Shown here one piece after another: positions 39,113 through 48,369 of a stretch of 48,802 nucleotides of DNA (position 1 is the stretch's first letter; every line of letters begins with the position of its first letter). The translations under genes were made by a program, and so were the position numbers. The notes beneath the pieces are model-generated. The model saw only the letters and a list, made by a program, of their open reading frames with translations, ran no database searches and was not told the origin of the DNA. Source of the stretch: Bacteroidales bacterium (GTDB lineage Bacteria; Bacteroidota; Bacteroidia; Bacteroidales; P3); contig JAFVCA010000039.1 in the NCBI GenBank assembly GCA_017479705.1, positions 1-48,802 on the forward strand. Direction: 5' to 3'.

Positions 39113-42100
39113 TTATCGGACAATCAACTTGCGGACCATGTTGACGTTGTCGGAAGTGATGCGGACAAAGTAGGCACCGTGCGACAGGTGGTCGACATCC
39201 ATGGTCTTGGTGCAGTCGCTGCTGCATTCGAGGGTCTCGGTGGCAACAGCACGGCCGTTCATGTCGACAACTTCAATCTTCACCTTGCCATTCACACCGC
39301 TGACGCTGATGGTAGTGGAGCCGGAAGCGGGGTTGGGGTAGATGGTGCAGAAGGTGGCGTCGGCATGGTGGATGCCTTGGGTCGCGGTGGTGAAGGTGGC
39401 AACGCCAGTCCAGGGGCTGTAGTTGTCGGCACCACAGAGGGCACGCACATAGAGGTCATACTGGGTGTTGAACTCAAGGCCGTTGATGGTGGTAGCCGGT
39501 TCGGTGGTGGAGACGACGGTACCGTTGCCATGGCTGAAGCCGCGGGCGCCGTACTCAACCTCGAAGGCGGTGTTGCCCTCGGCGGGAGTCCAGCTGACGG
39601 CCACGCTGTTGCCGGTGACATTGGTCATGACGCCCGTGGGAGCGTTGCAAGCCTCTGAGCAGTCGGCAGTGGTAAAGGTGACGTGCGTCCAGTTTTCGCT
39701 CACCCAGTCGGTGCCGCACACGGCACGGACGTAGAAGTCGTAGCTGGCCTCGCACTCCAGACCGGTGGCGGTGTAGCTGATGTCGCTAACAGTGACAGTG
39801 GTGCCAGTGCCCTGGTTGAAGCCTTCGAAACCGTACTCGACAATCCAGCTGTTGGCTTGCGGGTCGGCAGCCCAACTGATGGTGGCACTGTTGGCGGTGA
39901 CGTTGCTGACCGTCATATTAGTGACGTTGGGGCAGGTGGCGGTGGTGAAGCTGACGGTGTCGCTCCAGTCGCCCGCAAAGAGGTTGACACCGCAGAGCGG
40001 ACGGACGGCGACATTGTAGGACAGACCGGCCATGAAGCCACCGACGGTGGCGGGATGGGCGGTGACGCGATAGATGCTGTCCAGACCGCCGGTGAACCAG
40101 ACGTGGATGTCCCAAGCGGTTTCGGTGCCGTTGACGTTCCAGTCGACGGAAGCATGGGTGTTGGTGATGTCGGCAACGGTGATGCCGTCAGGCACCAAGC
40201 AGGGCAGGCTGTCGGTGACGAAGCTGTCCATGACCCAGTCGCTGTAGCCAGCGCTGTCGGCAGTGCAGTTCTGACGGACACGGAAGGTGTAGTCCGTGGA
40301 GGGGTTGAGTCCCGTGAAGGTGTAGGTGGTGCCGGCGACGGGGATGTCGGTGGCAGGCCAGTTGGCGGCCGAAGTCTCCTTGATGTTGACTTCGAAGTCG
40401 GTACCTTCACCCATCCAGGTGATGGTGGCGGACTGGTAGTCGTAGGTAATGCCGGAGATTAACGGCTGGTGGCAGACCGGTGCGGCACCGCAGGCGATGA
40501 GCTTGAGGTCGCCGACAACGTTTTCGGATGTACCACCCGAGACTGTAGCTGGACTGTATGGGCTTCCGTCTTCGTAGATGTAGCGGGTCTTGACCCCAGT
40601 GGTAGAGTGGGCATTGAATGAGGCGCCACTACTGTAGGTGCCGTGACGACGGTTGACGGAGACAAGAACATTGCTGTGACCGTCCCATTCGAAGGTGGTG
40701 TCGAGTACAAAGGTGTGCCATCCGCCATCGGTATAGGTGAGGTTGGCGCCATTCGTCACTTGGACAAACTGGCGATTAGTGTTGTTGGGTATGATGAAGC
40801 CGGCCGAGAGGTCCGTGTCAGGCACATTGGCAAGGTAGATGTCCATGTTGGTGTAGTAGTTGCCGCAGGTGCCGTCGACAGAGCTGAAGGACATGGCAGT
40901 GACGGGGCCAGCGAGGGCAGCAAGCTGGGCACTGTCGATAAGAGTCTGGACGTAGCCGTAGTTGTAGTAGCTGTAGCCCATAGGAGCATAATTGTCGGTG
41001 GTGGTAGGCCAAGAGTTGTCATAGCTAAGGGCAACGGTGTTGTCGTCGCAGATGCTGGTGGCAAAGGCTACACCATCGCTGAAGACACTGCTGTCGGTGC
41101 CACAAATCTTCTGCACCCAAGCCTCGTAGTTGGTCATTGAGGAGAGACCGGTAAGCAGCGCATTGTTGCTGGAAGTGGTGACGTAGGCGTTGGTGCTGGG
41201 CGAGGTGCCGGCCACGCGGTAGGCCACACGGTACTGCACACCAGCAGAGCCGTCCCACGAGACACGGGCAGTGGAAGAGGTGATGCTGGTCTCGTCAACA
41301 ACCATGTTGAGCGGACGGGGACATGCGGACTCGACAATGCTGATGTCGTCGACAGCAGCAGGGCCAAAGACCCACGGATAGTTGTCGCCAGTGTTCTGGT
41401 TGAACCAGAAGAAGACAAGACGGTGGACACCCGAAATGGTGTCGATGGAGACACGGGCGGTGGTCCAGTTGGTGTCGAGACGGACGGCAGCCACGCGGTA
41501 GAGGTCGTTGACACTGCCCCAAGGCGTGGTGATGTTGGCATCGGAGGCTTCGACGGGGTTGTTGGTGTCGACCACAAAGACCATCAAAGCGTCGTAGCTG
41601 GCGGAGAGAGTGGCACCCTCTCTGTGACGGAAGGTAAGATCGAAGGAGCTGGGCGTGGGGCCGAAGTCAATGTCGCGCCAGACGGAGGCATTGACATTCC
41701 GGGTCATGCTGGTGCCAAAGGTGGCGCCGCCGTCGGTGGAGATGTACATGGAATAGTTGCTGTCATAGGCCATAGCAGTGCCACGGCTCCAATAGATGGG
41801 CGTGTTGCTGTTGACATGCCAGGTGTCCCATTCAGAGGCATCCTCAAAGTTGTAGCTGTAGGGGATGGTGGCGGGCACCTGCTGGAGGGTGAACTGGGCG
41901 GGGACACGGCTGTAGTCGCCAGTGTCGCCAGCGCCGCAGATGTTGCGCACGTAGAACTCGCCCTGATAGCCCGTGGGAAGGCCGGAGAGGGTGAAGGGGT
42001 TGCTGTTGGCAATGACCTGCGTGCCGGTGCCGGGAGTGAAGCCAAAATAGCCATACTCAACCACAAACTGGGTGGCCTCGCTGCGGGAACGCCACTGGAG

Positions 42101-45100
42101 GTCGATGGAGTTGGTGGTGGGGTTGAAGGCCGTCAGCGAGTCGGGACGCTGGCAGGAGGGGATGCGCTCAAGGGTGAGGTCGTCAATGGAAGGATAGCAT
42201 GTGTTGTTGCCACTGACGGGGGCTGCCACAAATGTGATGTAGCGGTCGTTGCCGGCATATCTGTTCAGCGGAACCTCAAAGAGCTGCCAATCATAGGTAG
42301 TGGGGAGGTATGGCACATCGATAGTGTCTATCGGAGTGAATGAGGAGATGACGCCGGGGATGGAGCATACGCCCACATAGATTTGTTCACCTCCAGTGGA
42401 ACCTGCACGTGTATAGAAGACAGCCTGAAGGTCGCGGACATGGGCGACGGTGGTGTCAAGCTCGGGGAGGGTAAACCAAGTCTTGGAATTGGGATTGGAG
42501 CCGGTGTAGTTGTACATATACATGCCGCCGCCGGTGCTGCCGGAATGGTTGTAGTAGGAGTAGATGTAGGGGTAGCTCGTACTGTAGTCGCTACCCGAAA
42601 TCCAGCAGTTGGGGGCATGGACAGAGGTGCCGGAGCCCCAAGAGTTGAAGTCCTCGAAGAAGGGGAAGGAATCCAACTTGCCGCAGGTGGTGGCAAAGGT
42701 GGTTGCGAAGGACCAGTTGCTGGTATCGCCAGCACTGCAAATGCCACGGACATAGAAATCATAGTTGGTGCCTTGTCTCAGGCCGGAGATAGTCACTCTG
42801 CTGGTACCAGAGACCGTACCCATCGTGCCTGTACCGAGGGCGAAACCTCGTGGGCCGTACTGATACTCAAAGTTGGTGGCTGTGCTGTCGTTCCAGGAGA
42901 GGGTGGCAGTGGTGAGGGTAATACTGGAGGGCGTAATGTTATAGGGACGCACGCAGGGGTTGAAGTACTCTGCCAAGATGTTGTCCACGTAGGGATAGCC
43001 ATACACGCTGCGAGGCGACGCTAAAGCAATGTAGCCGTAAGGCATGCCGCTGAAGGCAAATTCGTGACGGCTCCATTCATACGGCGTTCCTGGATAGGCG
43101 GTGCCGACCTGACGGAAGGTGGAGAAGTCGTTGGGGTCGGTCACGACGCCGACGGCAACCTCGTGGGTATAGCCATCGTAATCACGCATTACATCGAAGG
43201 AGATCAACACCGTATCCATGCGAGCATCGAGCAACGGGAGCAGCAAGTAGGTATAGGTGGTATTGGTGGAGTAGAAATACATGCTACGGTTGTCCCCATC
43301 GGAGGAGTAGCTCGTTGAGACGTAGGGATAACTTGTACTATAGGAGGAGAACTTATGCCAGCATTCGGGGACAGTTCCACCTGTACCAGTGGCCCAGGTT
43401 GCAAAACCTTCTTGCATCGGCAGGGCGACCGGGGTGCAGGGCAACGACGCACTTACAACGGTGGCAAAGGTGCCTTCAGTGCAGGAGTGGGAGACGCGGA
43501 ACTCATACTCCGTGTTGGGGGTAAGGCCGGTCCAACGATAGGTGGTGGCGGTGGTGGCGGTGAGGTCCGTGGTCCAGGAGGTGGCCCCGGCCTCGCGGTG
43601 CTCAACATTCCAGGCAGTCTCATTGCCGCCGGGAGCCCAAGCAAGTTCCACTTCGGTATCGTTGAAATCCATCAGACGGACCAGCGGACGGGCACAAGTG
43701 GCTTCCTGGGCGCAGCCCGTGGTGTGGAACACCATGCTGGGACGAGCCGTGCCGGTGTAGCCATTGCCGCTCATATCATCGGTAGGAGTGTACGGGTTGC
43801 TGTCCTTGTAGCGATATACGGAGGAATTGCGCGAGGGCGTGGCAGTGCTGTAGCCATTGAAGCCGGAGCTGGTCTGCGATACACCTGCGGGCTGGTTGAC
43901 TAAGACGGTGACAACAAGATTGCTGGAGCCATCCCAGGTGAAGGGAGTGTCAAATTCATAGTAATGCCATCCTCTTGAACCAACGGGGAGAGCGACACCA
44001 GCGCAACCCAGTGCGTGATCCGACAGGCTGATTTGGTTGGCCGGCGAGCTGTAACTATTGATGTTGGTGGTGGCAAGATAGATGCTTATCTCTTTGGGAT
44101 AAGTGGAGTTCTGATAGAAGCCAAGGTCTATACCCGAAATGTCACCGGCATGGAGACCGGCATCAGTGAGTTCTTCAACAGTGAAGATGGACTGGCAGAG
44201 AGTGTTGCCCCAGCTGGAATAGACCGGGATACCGTTGGTCTGAGTGCTGTCGGTGCTGTAATAGACGGTGTCAATCAATGAGGTGTCGTTGACGGCGCAG
44301 GAGAATCTGCGGGTTGTGAAGGTGGTGCTGTCGGCGCCAGCCAGGGTGCCGCTGCACTGGGGAGTGACCACCACGGTGTATTCGGTATTGGAAGCAAGAC
44401 CCGTGGCCATGTAGTACTGGTTGTTGGTGGTGTCGGTGTGGCGTGAGCCGTTGCCGGCAATGGTTACCAAGTAGGTGTCCGGGGTTTCGGGATAGCCCGT
44501 GCGGTATTCCCAGGTGACGTAGGCGGAGGTGGTGCTGGCCTCAGGCACTGCAACATTGACAACAGGCGGGCAGGTAGGCGTGAAGTCGACGGTAATGTCG
44601 TCGAGGTAGGTGGAGTAGGTGCTGCGCTGCATGAAAGCAATGAAACGGCCATTGCCACGATAGTTGCTCAGCGTGACTGAGAACTCCTCCCAAATATTCA
44701 CTGCCGTGGGCTGATATGTTCCTAAGGAAGTGAAAGTGGTGTAGTCGTTGGGGTCGGTCATCACACCGAGCTCAATCGAACCGTAGTCCTGCGAAGTCTT
44801 GTAAAGCTTGAACGTGACCATAAGGTTACGGACAGGTGATTCAAACATGGGCATGGCAGCATAGCTGAGGTAGGTGCCGCTGTAGCCATAGAAGTAGAGG
44901 CTCTTGTTGCCCTCGGCGTGATAGCCCGTGGAGGCGTAGGGATAGTTGGAGGTCTGCCAGTGCTGACCCTTGCGCCAGCACTCGTTGATGTGGCCGTTGG
45001 TGCCAGTGGTGGCATCCTCAAAGCCATAATGGTAAGGCAGTGCGCTGTCGGGGATGGCATAGCAAGCCGTCACAAGGGAGATAAACTGAGGCAGGGAGAC

Positions 45101-47509
45101 CTCGCTGCCACAATTGGCAGAGAGATAGAAGTCGTATGCCGTATTGGGAGTCAGACCGCCAATGGCACCGGTAGTGGTGCTGAATAATGCCTCCTGCGAG
45201 ACGGTGTCGTCGTTCTCGTCGGCAAAGTAATCAAAGCCGCTGGGGCCGTACTTGATGCGCCAAGCGCTGTTGTCATAGTCGTTCCAGCTGAAGGCTACCG
45301 AGTCGGATCCCAAACTGGTCATGACAAAATTCTCAGGACGCTGGCATTCGGGACGGTCAACACAGGAGAGACGAAGCTGGAATCCAGTATAGCCGGAATT
45401 GTACGTGCTGGAACGGAACTGGATGGTAATGGGGCCGCCAGCAGTGACGTATGGCTCAATCAGCTGGTTCACAGAGACTGCATAGTCATCGAACAGGACG
45501 CGGCCCGAAGTGCCGAGGCCTTCGTAAATGCGCAGATAGTCGCTCGTGCTGTAGGTATAGGACGAACCTCCGTCAATGCGCAAAGCCTTGGTGCTGTCAG
45601 CGGGATAGACAAAGAGGGTGCTATTGGCATTGAAGCCATAAGCGCCTGTGGGTCCAAGGTCGTCATAGATGATGCCCTCGCAGGCGGTCAGCGTAATCGT
45701 GTTGGAACCGATCCGGGGCATATAGTATCCGCCAGCGGTGAACACAAGGGGTTCAGACCAGTAGCTCTCGCCGTCACCGCAAGTAGAGCGGACATATACA
45801 TCGTATGTGGCGCCAAGGGGAAGCTCTTCATCGGTGAAGAAATAGAACGTGTCGGAGGTGGAGACGACAGTGGTTGCTGTGTCGGGGTTGAAACCGTGGG
45901 GACCGTAAACCATGTCGTAGCCGACAACACTGCTGTTGCTGTCGTCGACAGCCCAGGCCACGGTGATGCTGTCCCGATTGAGGGTCTGCACAGCCTCCAC
46001 TGTGGGAATCGGGCAATCCCTACGGGCACGCAGCTGCACATCGTCAAGATACACATACCAGTAAGAACTGCCAGCAGGAGCCTGCAGGGCTACAAACTGA
46101 CCGCCACCTGTGTAGCGGGAGAAGTCGACACTGTACTTTTCATACAACATGGAATTGCTGATGTTGATAGTGTCATAGGGGACAAAGGTGTTGATGTCGG
46201 CAGGGTCGGACATCACTCCCGCATAAAGCACCGGGTAATAACCGGTCGAGGAGGTTCTTGCCCAGAAAGAGAATTCCAGTGTATTGATGGGGAACGCATC
46301 GGTGTCCACATTAGGCAGGATCATACACTCGTAGCTGCTGTAATTCGCTCCGGGCGAATTGGTGTGATACCAGTAGAGGCACTTGTTGCCCGAATGGGAG
46401 TAGTCCGCATAGTTGTAGACATAAGGATAGAAATACTGCGGGGAGTCGTGCAGACGGAACATGCAGTCGACAAAAGTCAGAGAAGTGCTGCTGCTACTGA
46501 CAGCGGACTCGAAGTCATTGAAATAAGGCAGGGAATCAAGCGCTGCACAGAACGTGTGGACAACCTTGCGGCAAGGCGCGCTCGTGTCGTTATAGCCGCA
46601 GATGGCGGACACGGCCACTGTGTAGTCCGTGTTGCTGACCAATTCGGTGAAGGAAACAGTGGTGTCGCTCACAATGTCGAAACTCTCCACGATGCTGCCA
46701 TTCAGCAGCTCCACCTTCCACTGGTTGACACTGCTGGTGTCAGTCCAGCTGACATCAAAGCCAGTGGCCGTTTTGTTGCTCACCGTTATCGCGATGGGCT
46801 TGGGGCAGGAAACGGTGGGGCGCACAAAGCGATAGCGCAGACCGTGGGCGGGTAGATTGGTGATGGGACGTGTGGTGTAGGACAAAGACATAGTGGGGTT
46901 TGCCCATGCACCGGCAAGGAACAAACGGTCGTTGTTGGGACCGTCGGACAGATAGGTGACCATGTAGGGGGATGCCGTACCCCTGTCTACAGAGTCATAG
47001 ATGATTTCTATATCGCTGTTACTATGGAATACAATCTGGTAAGAGTAAGCGCCGTATGGCTCGCTGTAGAGACCCAGCAGATGATACTCAATGGTGAACG
47101 TGCCTGCCGTGGCATCATACTGACAGTAGGCACCAGCTCCAGTGCTGCGCCCCAAGTGGGCATCCTGCTGGAGGAGAGCCGTGAGATAGCATGCACTTGA
47201 AGAGGAATAGCTGGCCGTTGTGCCACTTGTATTACTCACGCCCAACTGGAGAAAGCCGTTGGCGGAGCATGCTATGGGAGCACCCGACGCAAAGGAGCTT
47301 TCGCCAAAGGCGATGGAGAAAGGCAGGTTGACCGTGGCATAGCCATCATCAAGAGTTGAAAAATTCATGGCCGTGCCTGTAGACGCGATGGAATTGAACG
47401 TAACCGTGTCCACCAACAGACTGTAATCCGTCAGCGATTGGCCACGCGCCACCCACGGAGCGAACATTACCGCCGCCAAGAGTAGCATTTTTTGTAAGCG
47501 TTTTTTCAT
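39113..47509 (-). CDS. Giant modular T9SS surface protein (2,798 residues)
   Basis: Signal peptide MKKRLQKMLLLAAVMFAPWV to RGQ; T9SS sorting domain at 2712-2798 (IYPNPASGSTTISVSG to VRKLIVR). Between them lie five MAM/cleaved-adhesin-like domains beginning LPYFNDFES, LPYHYGFED, LPMQEGFA, FPFFEDFNS and IPYSYNFED (starts near 325, 824, 1362, 1613 and 1880), a CUB-like domain (about 598-722), two copies of another beta-sandwich module (about 1079-1275 and 2158-2345), and about a dozen fibronectin-type linkers with the recurring YGxxGFxxGTGT and YDFYVRxxCG motifs. It resembles adhesin parts of gingipains. Likely a surface adhesin; residue positions are approximate. It continues toward hisS through its own terminator. 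Confidence 0.9.
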   Translation of the reverse strand: MKKRLQKMLLLAAVMFAPWVARGQSLTDYSLLVDTVTFNSIASTGTAMNFSTLDDGYATVNLPFSIAFGESSFASGAPIACSANGFLQLGVSNTSGTTASYSSSSACYLTALLQQDAHLGRSTGAGAYCQYDATAGTFTIEYHLLGLYSEPYGAYSYQIVFHSNSDIEIIYDSVDRGTASPYMVTYLSDGPNNDRLFLAGAWANPTMSLSYTTRPITNLPAHGLRYRFVRPTVSCPKPIAITVSNKTATGFDVSWTDTSSVNQWKVELLNGSIVESFDIVSDTTVSFTELVSNTDYTVAVSAICGYNDTSAPCRKVVHTFCAALDSLPYFNDFESAVSSSSTSLTFVDCMFRLHDSPQYFYPYVYNYADYSHSGNKCLYWYHTNSPGANYSSYECMILPNVDTDAFPINTLEFSFWARTSSTGYYPVLYAGVMSDPADINTFVPYDTINISNSMLYEKYSVDFSRYTGGGQFVALQAPAGSSYWYVYLDDVQLRARRDCPIPTVEAVQTLNRDSITVAWAVDDSNSSVVGYDMVYGPHGFNPDTATTVVSTSDTFYFFTDEELPLGATYDVYVRSTCGDGESYWSEPLVFTAGGYYMPRIGSNTITLTACEGIIYDDLGPTGAYGFNANSTLFVYPADSTKALRIDGGSSYTYSTSDYLRIYEGLGTSGRVLFDDYAVSVNQLIEPYVTAGGPITIQFRSSTYNSGYTGFQLRLSCVDRPECQRPENFVMTSLGSDSVAFSWNDYDNSAWRIKYGPSGFDYFADENDDTVSQEALFSTTTGAIGGLTPNTAYDFYLSANCGSEVSLPQFISLVTACYAIPDSALPYHYGFEDATTGTNGHINECWRKGQHWQTSNYPYASTGYHAEGNKSLYFYGYSGTYLSYAAMPMFESPVRNLMVTFKLYKTSQDYGSIELGVMTDPNDYTTFTSLGTYQPTAVNIWEEFSVTLSNYRGNGRFIAFMQRSTYSTYLDDITVDFTPTCPPVVNVAVPEASTTSAYVTWEYRTGYPETPDTYLVTIAGNGSRHTDTTNNQYYMATGLASNTEYTVVVTPQCSGTLAGADSTTFTTRRFSCAVNDTSLIDTVYYSTDSTQTNGIPVYSSWGNTLCQSIFTVEELTDAGLHAGDISGIDLGFYQNSTYPKEISIYLATTNINSYSSPANQISLSDHALGCAGVALPVGSRGWHYYEFDTPFTWDGSSNLVVTVLVNQPAGVSQTSSGFNGYSTATPSRNSSVYRYKDSNPYTPTDDMSGNGYTGTARPSMVFHTTGCAQEATCARPLVRLMDFNDTEVELAWAPGGNETAWNVEHREAGATSWTTDLTATTATTYRWTGLTPNTEYEFRVSHSCTEGTFATVVSASLPCTPVALPMQEGFATWATGTGGTVPECWHKFSSYSTSYPYVSTSYSSDGDNRSMYFYSTNTTYTYLLLPLLDARMDTVLISFDVMRDYDGYTHEVAVGVVTDPNDFSTFRQVGTAYPGTPYEWSRHEFAFSGMPYGYIALASPRSVYGYPYVDNILAEYFNPCVRPYNITPSSITLTTATLSWNDSTATNFEYQYGPRGFALGTGTMGTVSGTSRVTISGLRQGTNYDFYVRGICSAGDTSNWSFATTFATTCGKLDSFPFFEDFNSWGSGTSVHAPNCWISGSDYSTSYPYIYSYYNHSGSTGGGMYMYNYTGSNPNSKTWFTLPELDTTVAHVRDLQAVFYTRAGSTGGEQIYVGVCSIPGVISSFTPIDTIDVPYLPTTYDWQLFEVPLNRYAGNDRYITFVAAPVSGNNTCYPSIDDLTLERIPSCQRPDSLTAFNPTTNSIDLQWRSRSEATQFVVEYGYFGFTPGTGTQVIANSNPFTLSGLPTGYQGEFYVRNICGAGDTGDYSRVPAQFTLQQVPATIPYSYNFEDASEWDTWHVNSNTPIYWSRGTAMAYDSNYSMYISTDGGATFGTSMTRNVNASVWRDIDFGPTPSSFDLTFRHREGATLSASYDALMVFVVDTNNPVEASDANITTPWGSVNDLYRVAAVRLDTNWTTARVSIDTISGVHRLVFFWFNQNTGDNYPWVFGPAAVDDISIVESACPRPLNMVVDETSITSSTARVSWDGSAGVQYRVAYRVAGTSPSTNAYVTTSSNNALLTGLSSMTNYEAWVQKICGTDSSVFSDGVAFATSICDDNTVALSYDNSWPTTTDNYAPMGYSYYNYGYVQTLIDSAQLAALAGPVTAMSFSSVDGTCGNYYTNMDIYLANVPDTDLSAGFIIPNNTNRQFVQVTNGANLTYTDGGWHTFVLDTTFEWDGHSNVLVSVNRRHGTYSSGASFNAHSTTGVKTRYIYEDGSPYSPATVSGGTSENVVGDLKLIACGAAPVCHQPLISGITYDYQSATITWMGEGTDFEVNIKETSAANWPATDIPVAGTTYTFTGLNPSTDYTFRVRQNCTADSAGYSDWVMDSFVTDSLPCLVPDGITVADITNTHASVDWNVNGTETAWDIHVWFTGGLDSIYRVTAHPATVGGFMAGLSYNVAVRPLCGVNLFAGDWSDTVSFTTATCPNVTNMTVSNVTANSATISWAADPQANSWIVEYGFEGFNQGTGTTVTVSDISYTATGLECEASYDFYVRAVCGTDWVSENWTHVTFTTADCSEACNAPTGVMTNVTGNSVAVSWTPAEGNTAFEVEYGARGFSHGNGTVVSTTEPATTINGLEFNTQYDLYVRALCGADNYSPWTGVATFTTATQGIHHADATFCTIYPNPASGSTTISVSGVNGKVKIEVVDMNGRAVATETLECSSDCTKTMDVDHLSHGAYFVRITSDNVNMVRKLIVR

Positions 47510-47714
47510 AAATGAAATTGTATTAGTGTGGACTCATTTTACAATTTTGGCCATCCGAACAGGCAGAGCCCTTTAACCTACCCGGCAACCAAGTATTAAC
47601 CTTCTATCATGAAATACGATTTAACATCATTGCTCCTACACTGCAAGTCTATTTACACTTATATATAACTTAAGTTTGACAAGTTATTTTGTTAATAAAA
47701 AGTGACATGAAGGC
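47510..47714. other. Upstream region of the giant gene
   Basis: AT-rich, no open frame of note. Contains a palindrome AACTTAAGTT near 47668-47677 and no good TAnnTTTG box on the minus strand close to the start; the nearest is at 47784-47791, giving a leader of about 270 nt. Confidence 0.4.
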
Positions 47715-47779
47715 TTGCATAATTAACTAATTATTAGTAATTTTGCAGTGACAAATCATAAAATGTACCCTCATGTCAC
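47702..47779. promoter_or_regulatory. Three GTGACA/TGTCAC motifs, possible operator
   Basis: GTGACATGA (47702-47710) and TCATGTCAC (47771-47779) form a 9-bp inverted repeat, and a third GTGACA is at 47748-47753. They bracket the plus-strand promoter at 47715-47745 and lie in the leader of the giant gene. Confidence 0.4.
47715..47745 (+). promoter_or_regulatory. Consensus Bacteroidetes promoter facing right
   Basis: TTG (47715-47717), exactly 20 nt, TAATTTTG (47738-47745, consensus TAnnTTTG). It points away from the giant gene into a region with only a small open frame. Confidence 0.65.
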
Positions 47780-48027
47780 GATGCAAAAATACGAATTTTT
47801 TCTCAGAGATCGAGTCTTTTTTCAAAAAAGATGCAGATAACGCAATACAGGCCGTGATAAACGCCGTAAATTTAGTATATAACTTTAACGGATTGTATAA
47901 AACACATCGGGGAACCATTGCGGCCATTCCGCACAGCAACTGCAACCGGCACGCAAGGGGCACAACCCTGCCTTTTGCTAACGATTTCGCACCTTTCAAC
48001 TTCATAGACTGCCCTATTGGTGTATGA
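47773..48027 (+). CDS. Possible small protein, 84 residues
   Basis: An 84-codon frame starting with ATG about 27 nt downstream of the consensus promoter at 47715-47745. The first half (MSRCKNTNFFSEIESFFKKD, then NAIQAVINAVNLVY) looks like a plausible amphipathic helix; the second half is unusual in composition. No homologue recognised, and no terminator seen. The minus-strand -7-like box inside it (47784-47791) suggests that this DNA could instead be regulatory. Confidence 0.3.
   Translation: MSRCKNTNFFSEIESFFKKDADNAIQAVINAVNLVYNFNGLYKTHRGTIAAIPHSNCNRHARGTTLPFANDFAPFNFIDCPIGV
47784..47791 (-). promoter_or_regulatory. Candidate -7 box of the giant gene
   Basis: Minus-strand TATTTTTG. No TTG at -33. 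If used, the leader would be about 270 nt and contain the GTGACA motifs. Confidence 0.35.
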
Positions 48028-48295
48028 CAAAACATAGTTTATTTCATTAGGTGCGGAAAACATCCCAATAATAACCGAATCATCATATTATTAATCATGC
48101 GACAACTATTCTTCAGGGCAATAACATAGCCAAATCAGTGAATCTGGCAACCCGGAAGATTGATATTCCGCCGAACCTGCACCGCTCCTTTCCATGTCGT
48201 TCTCCTACTCATCTTCAACACTTCTCCCAACCACAATGGAAAGACTAAGGCCGGAGCGTCCGACAAAGGAGGTGAAAGGAGCGGACATAAAAAAA
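48028..48295. other. Intergenic, nothing recognised
   Basis: No gene or clear element apart from the A-run that forms the terminator tail at its right end (48289-48295). Confidence 0.4.
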
Positions 48296-48326
48296 GCCAC
48301 GGGCGACCCTTGGGGTCGCCCGTGGC
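48289..48326 (-). terminator. Intrinsic terminator of the partial T9SS gene
   Basis: Perfect 14-bp stem (48296-48309 with 48313-48326), followed on the minus strand by seven T (48289-48295). A second short palindrome GGGTTTCGAAACCC (48348-48361) lies between it and the stop codon. Confidence 0.9.
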
Positions 48327-48369
48327 GGTATAGAGGTTTTACTAAAGGGTTTCGAAACCCTTGGAAGAG

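Noticed and set aside
47727-48035. 102-codon minus-strand frame
   Set aside because: No promoter or recognisable protein; it overlaps the consensus plus-strand promoter and the possible small gene.
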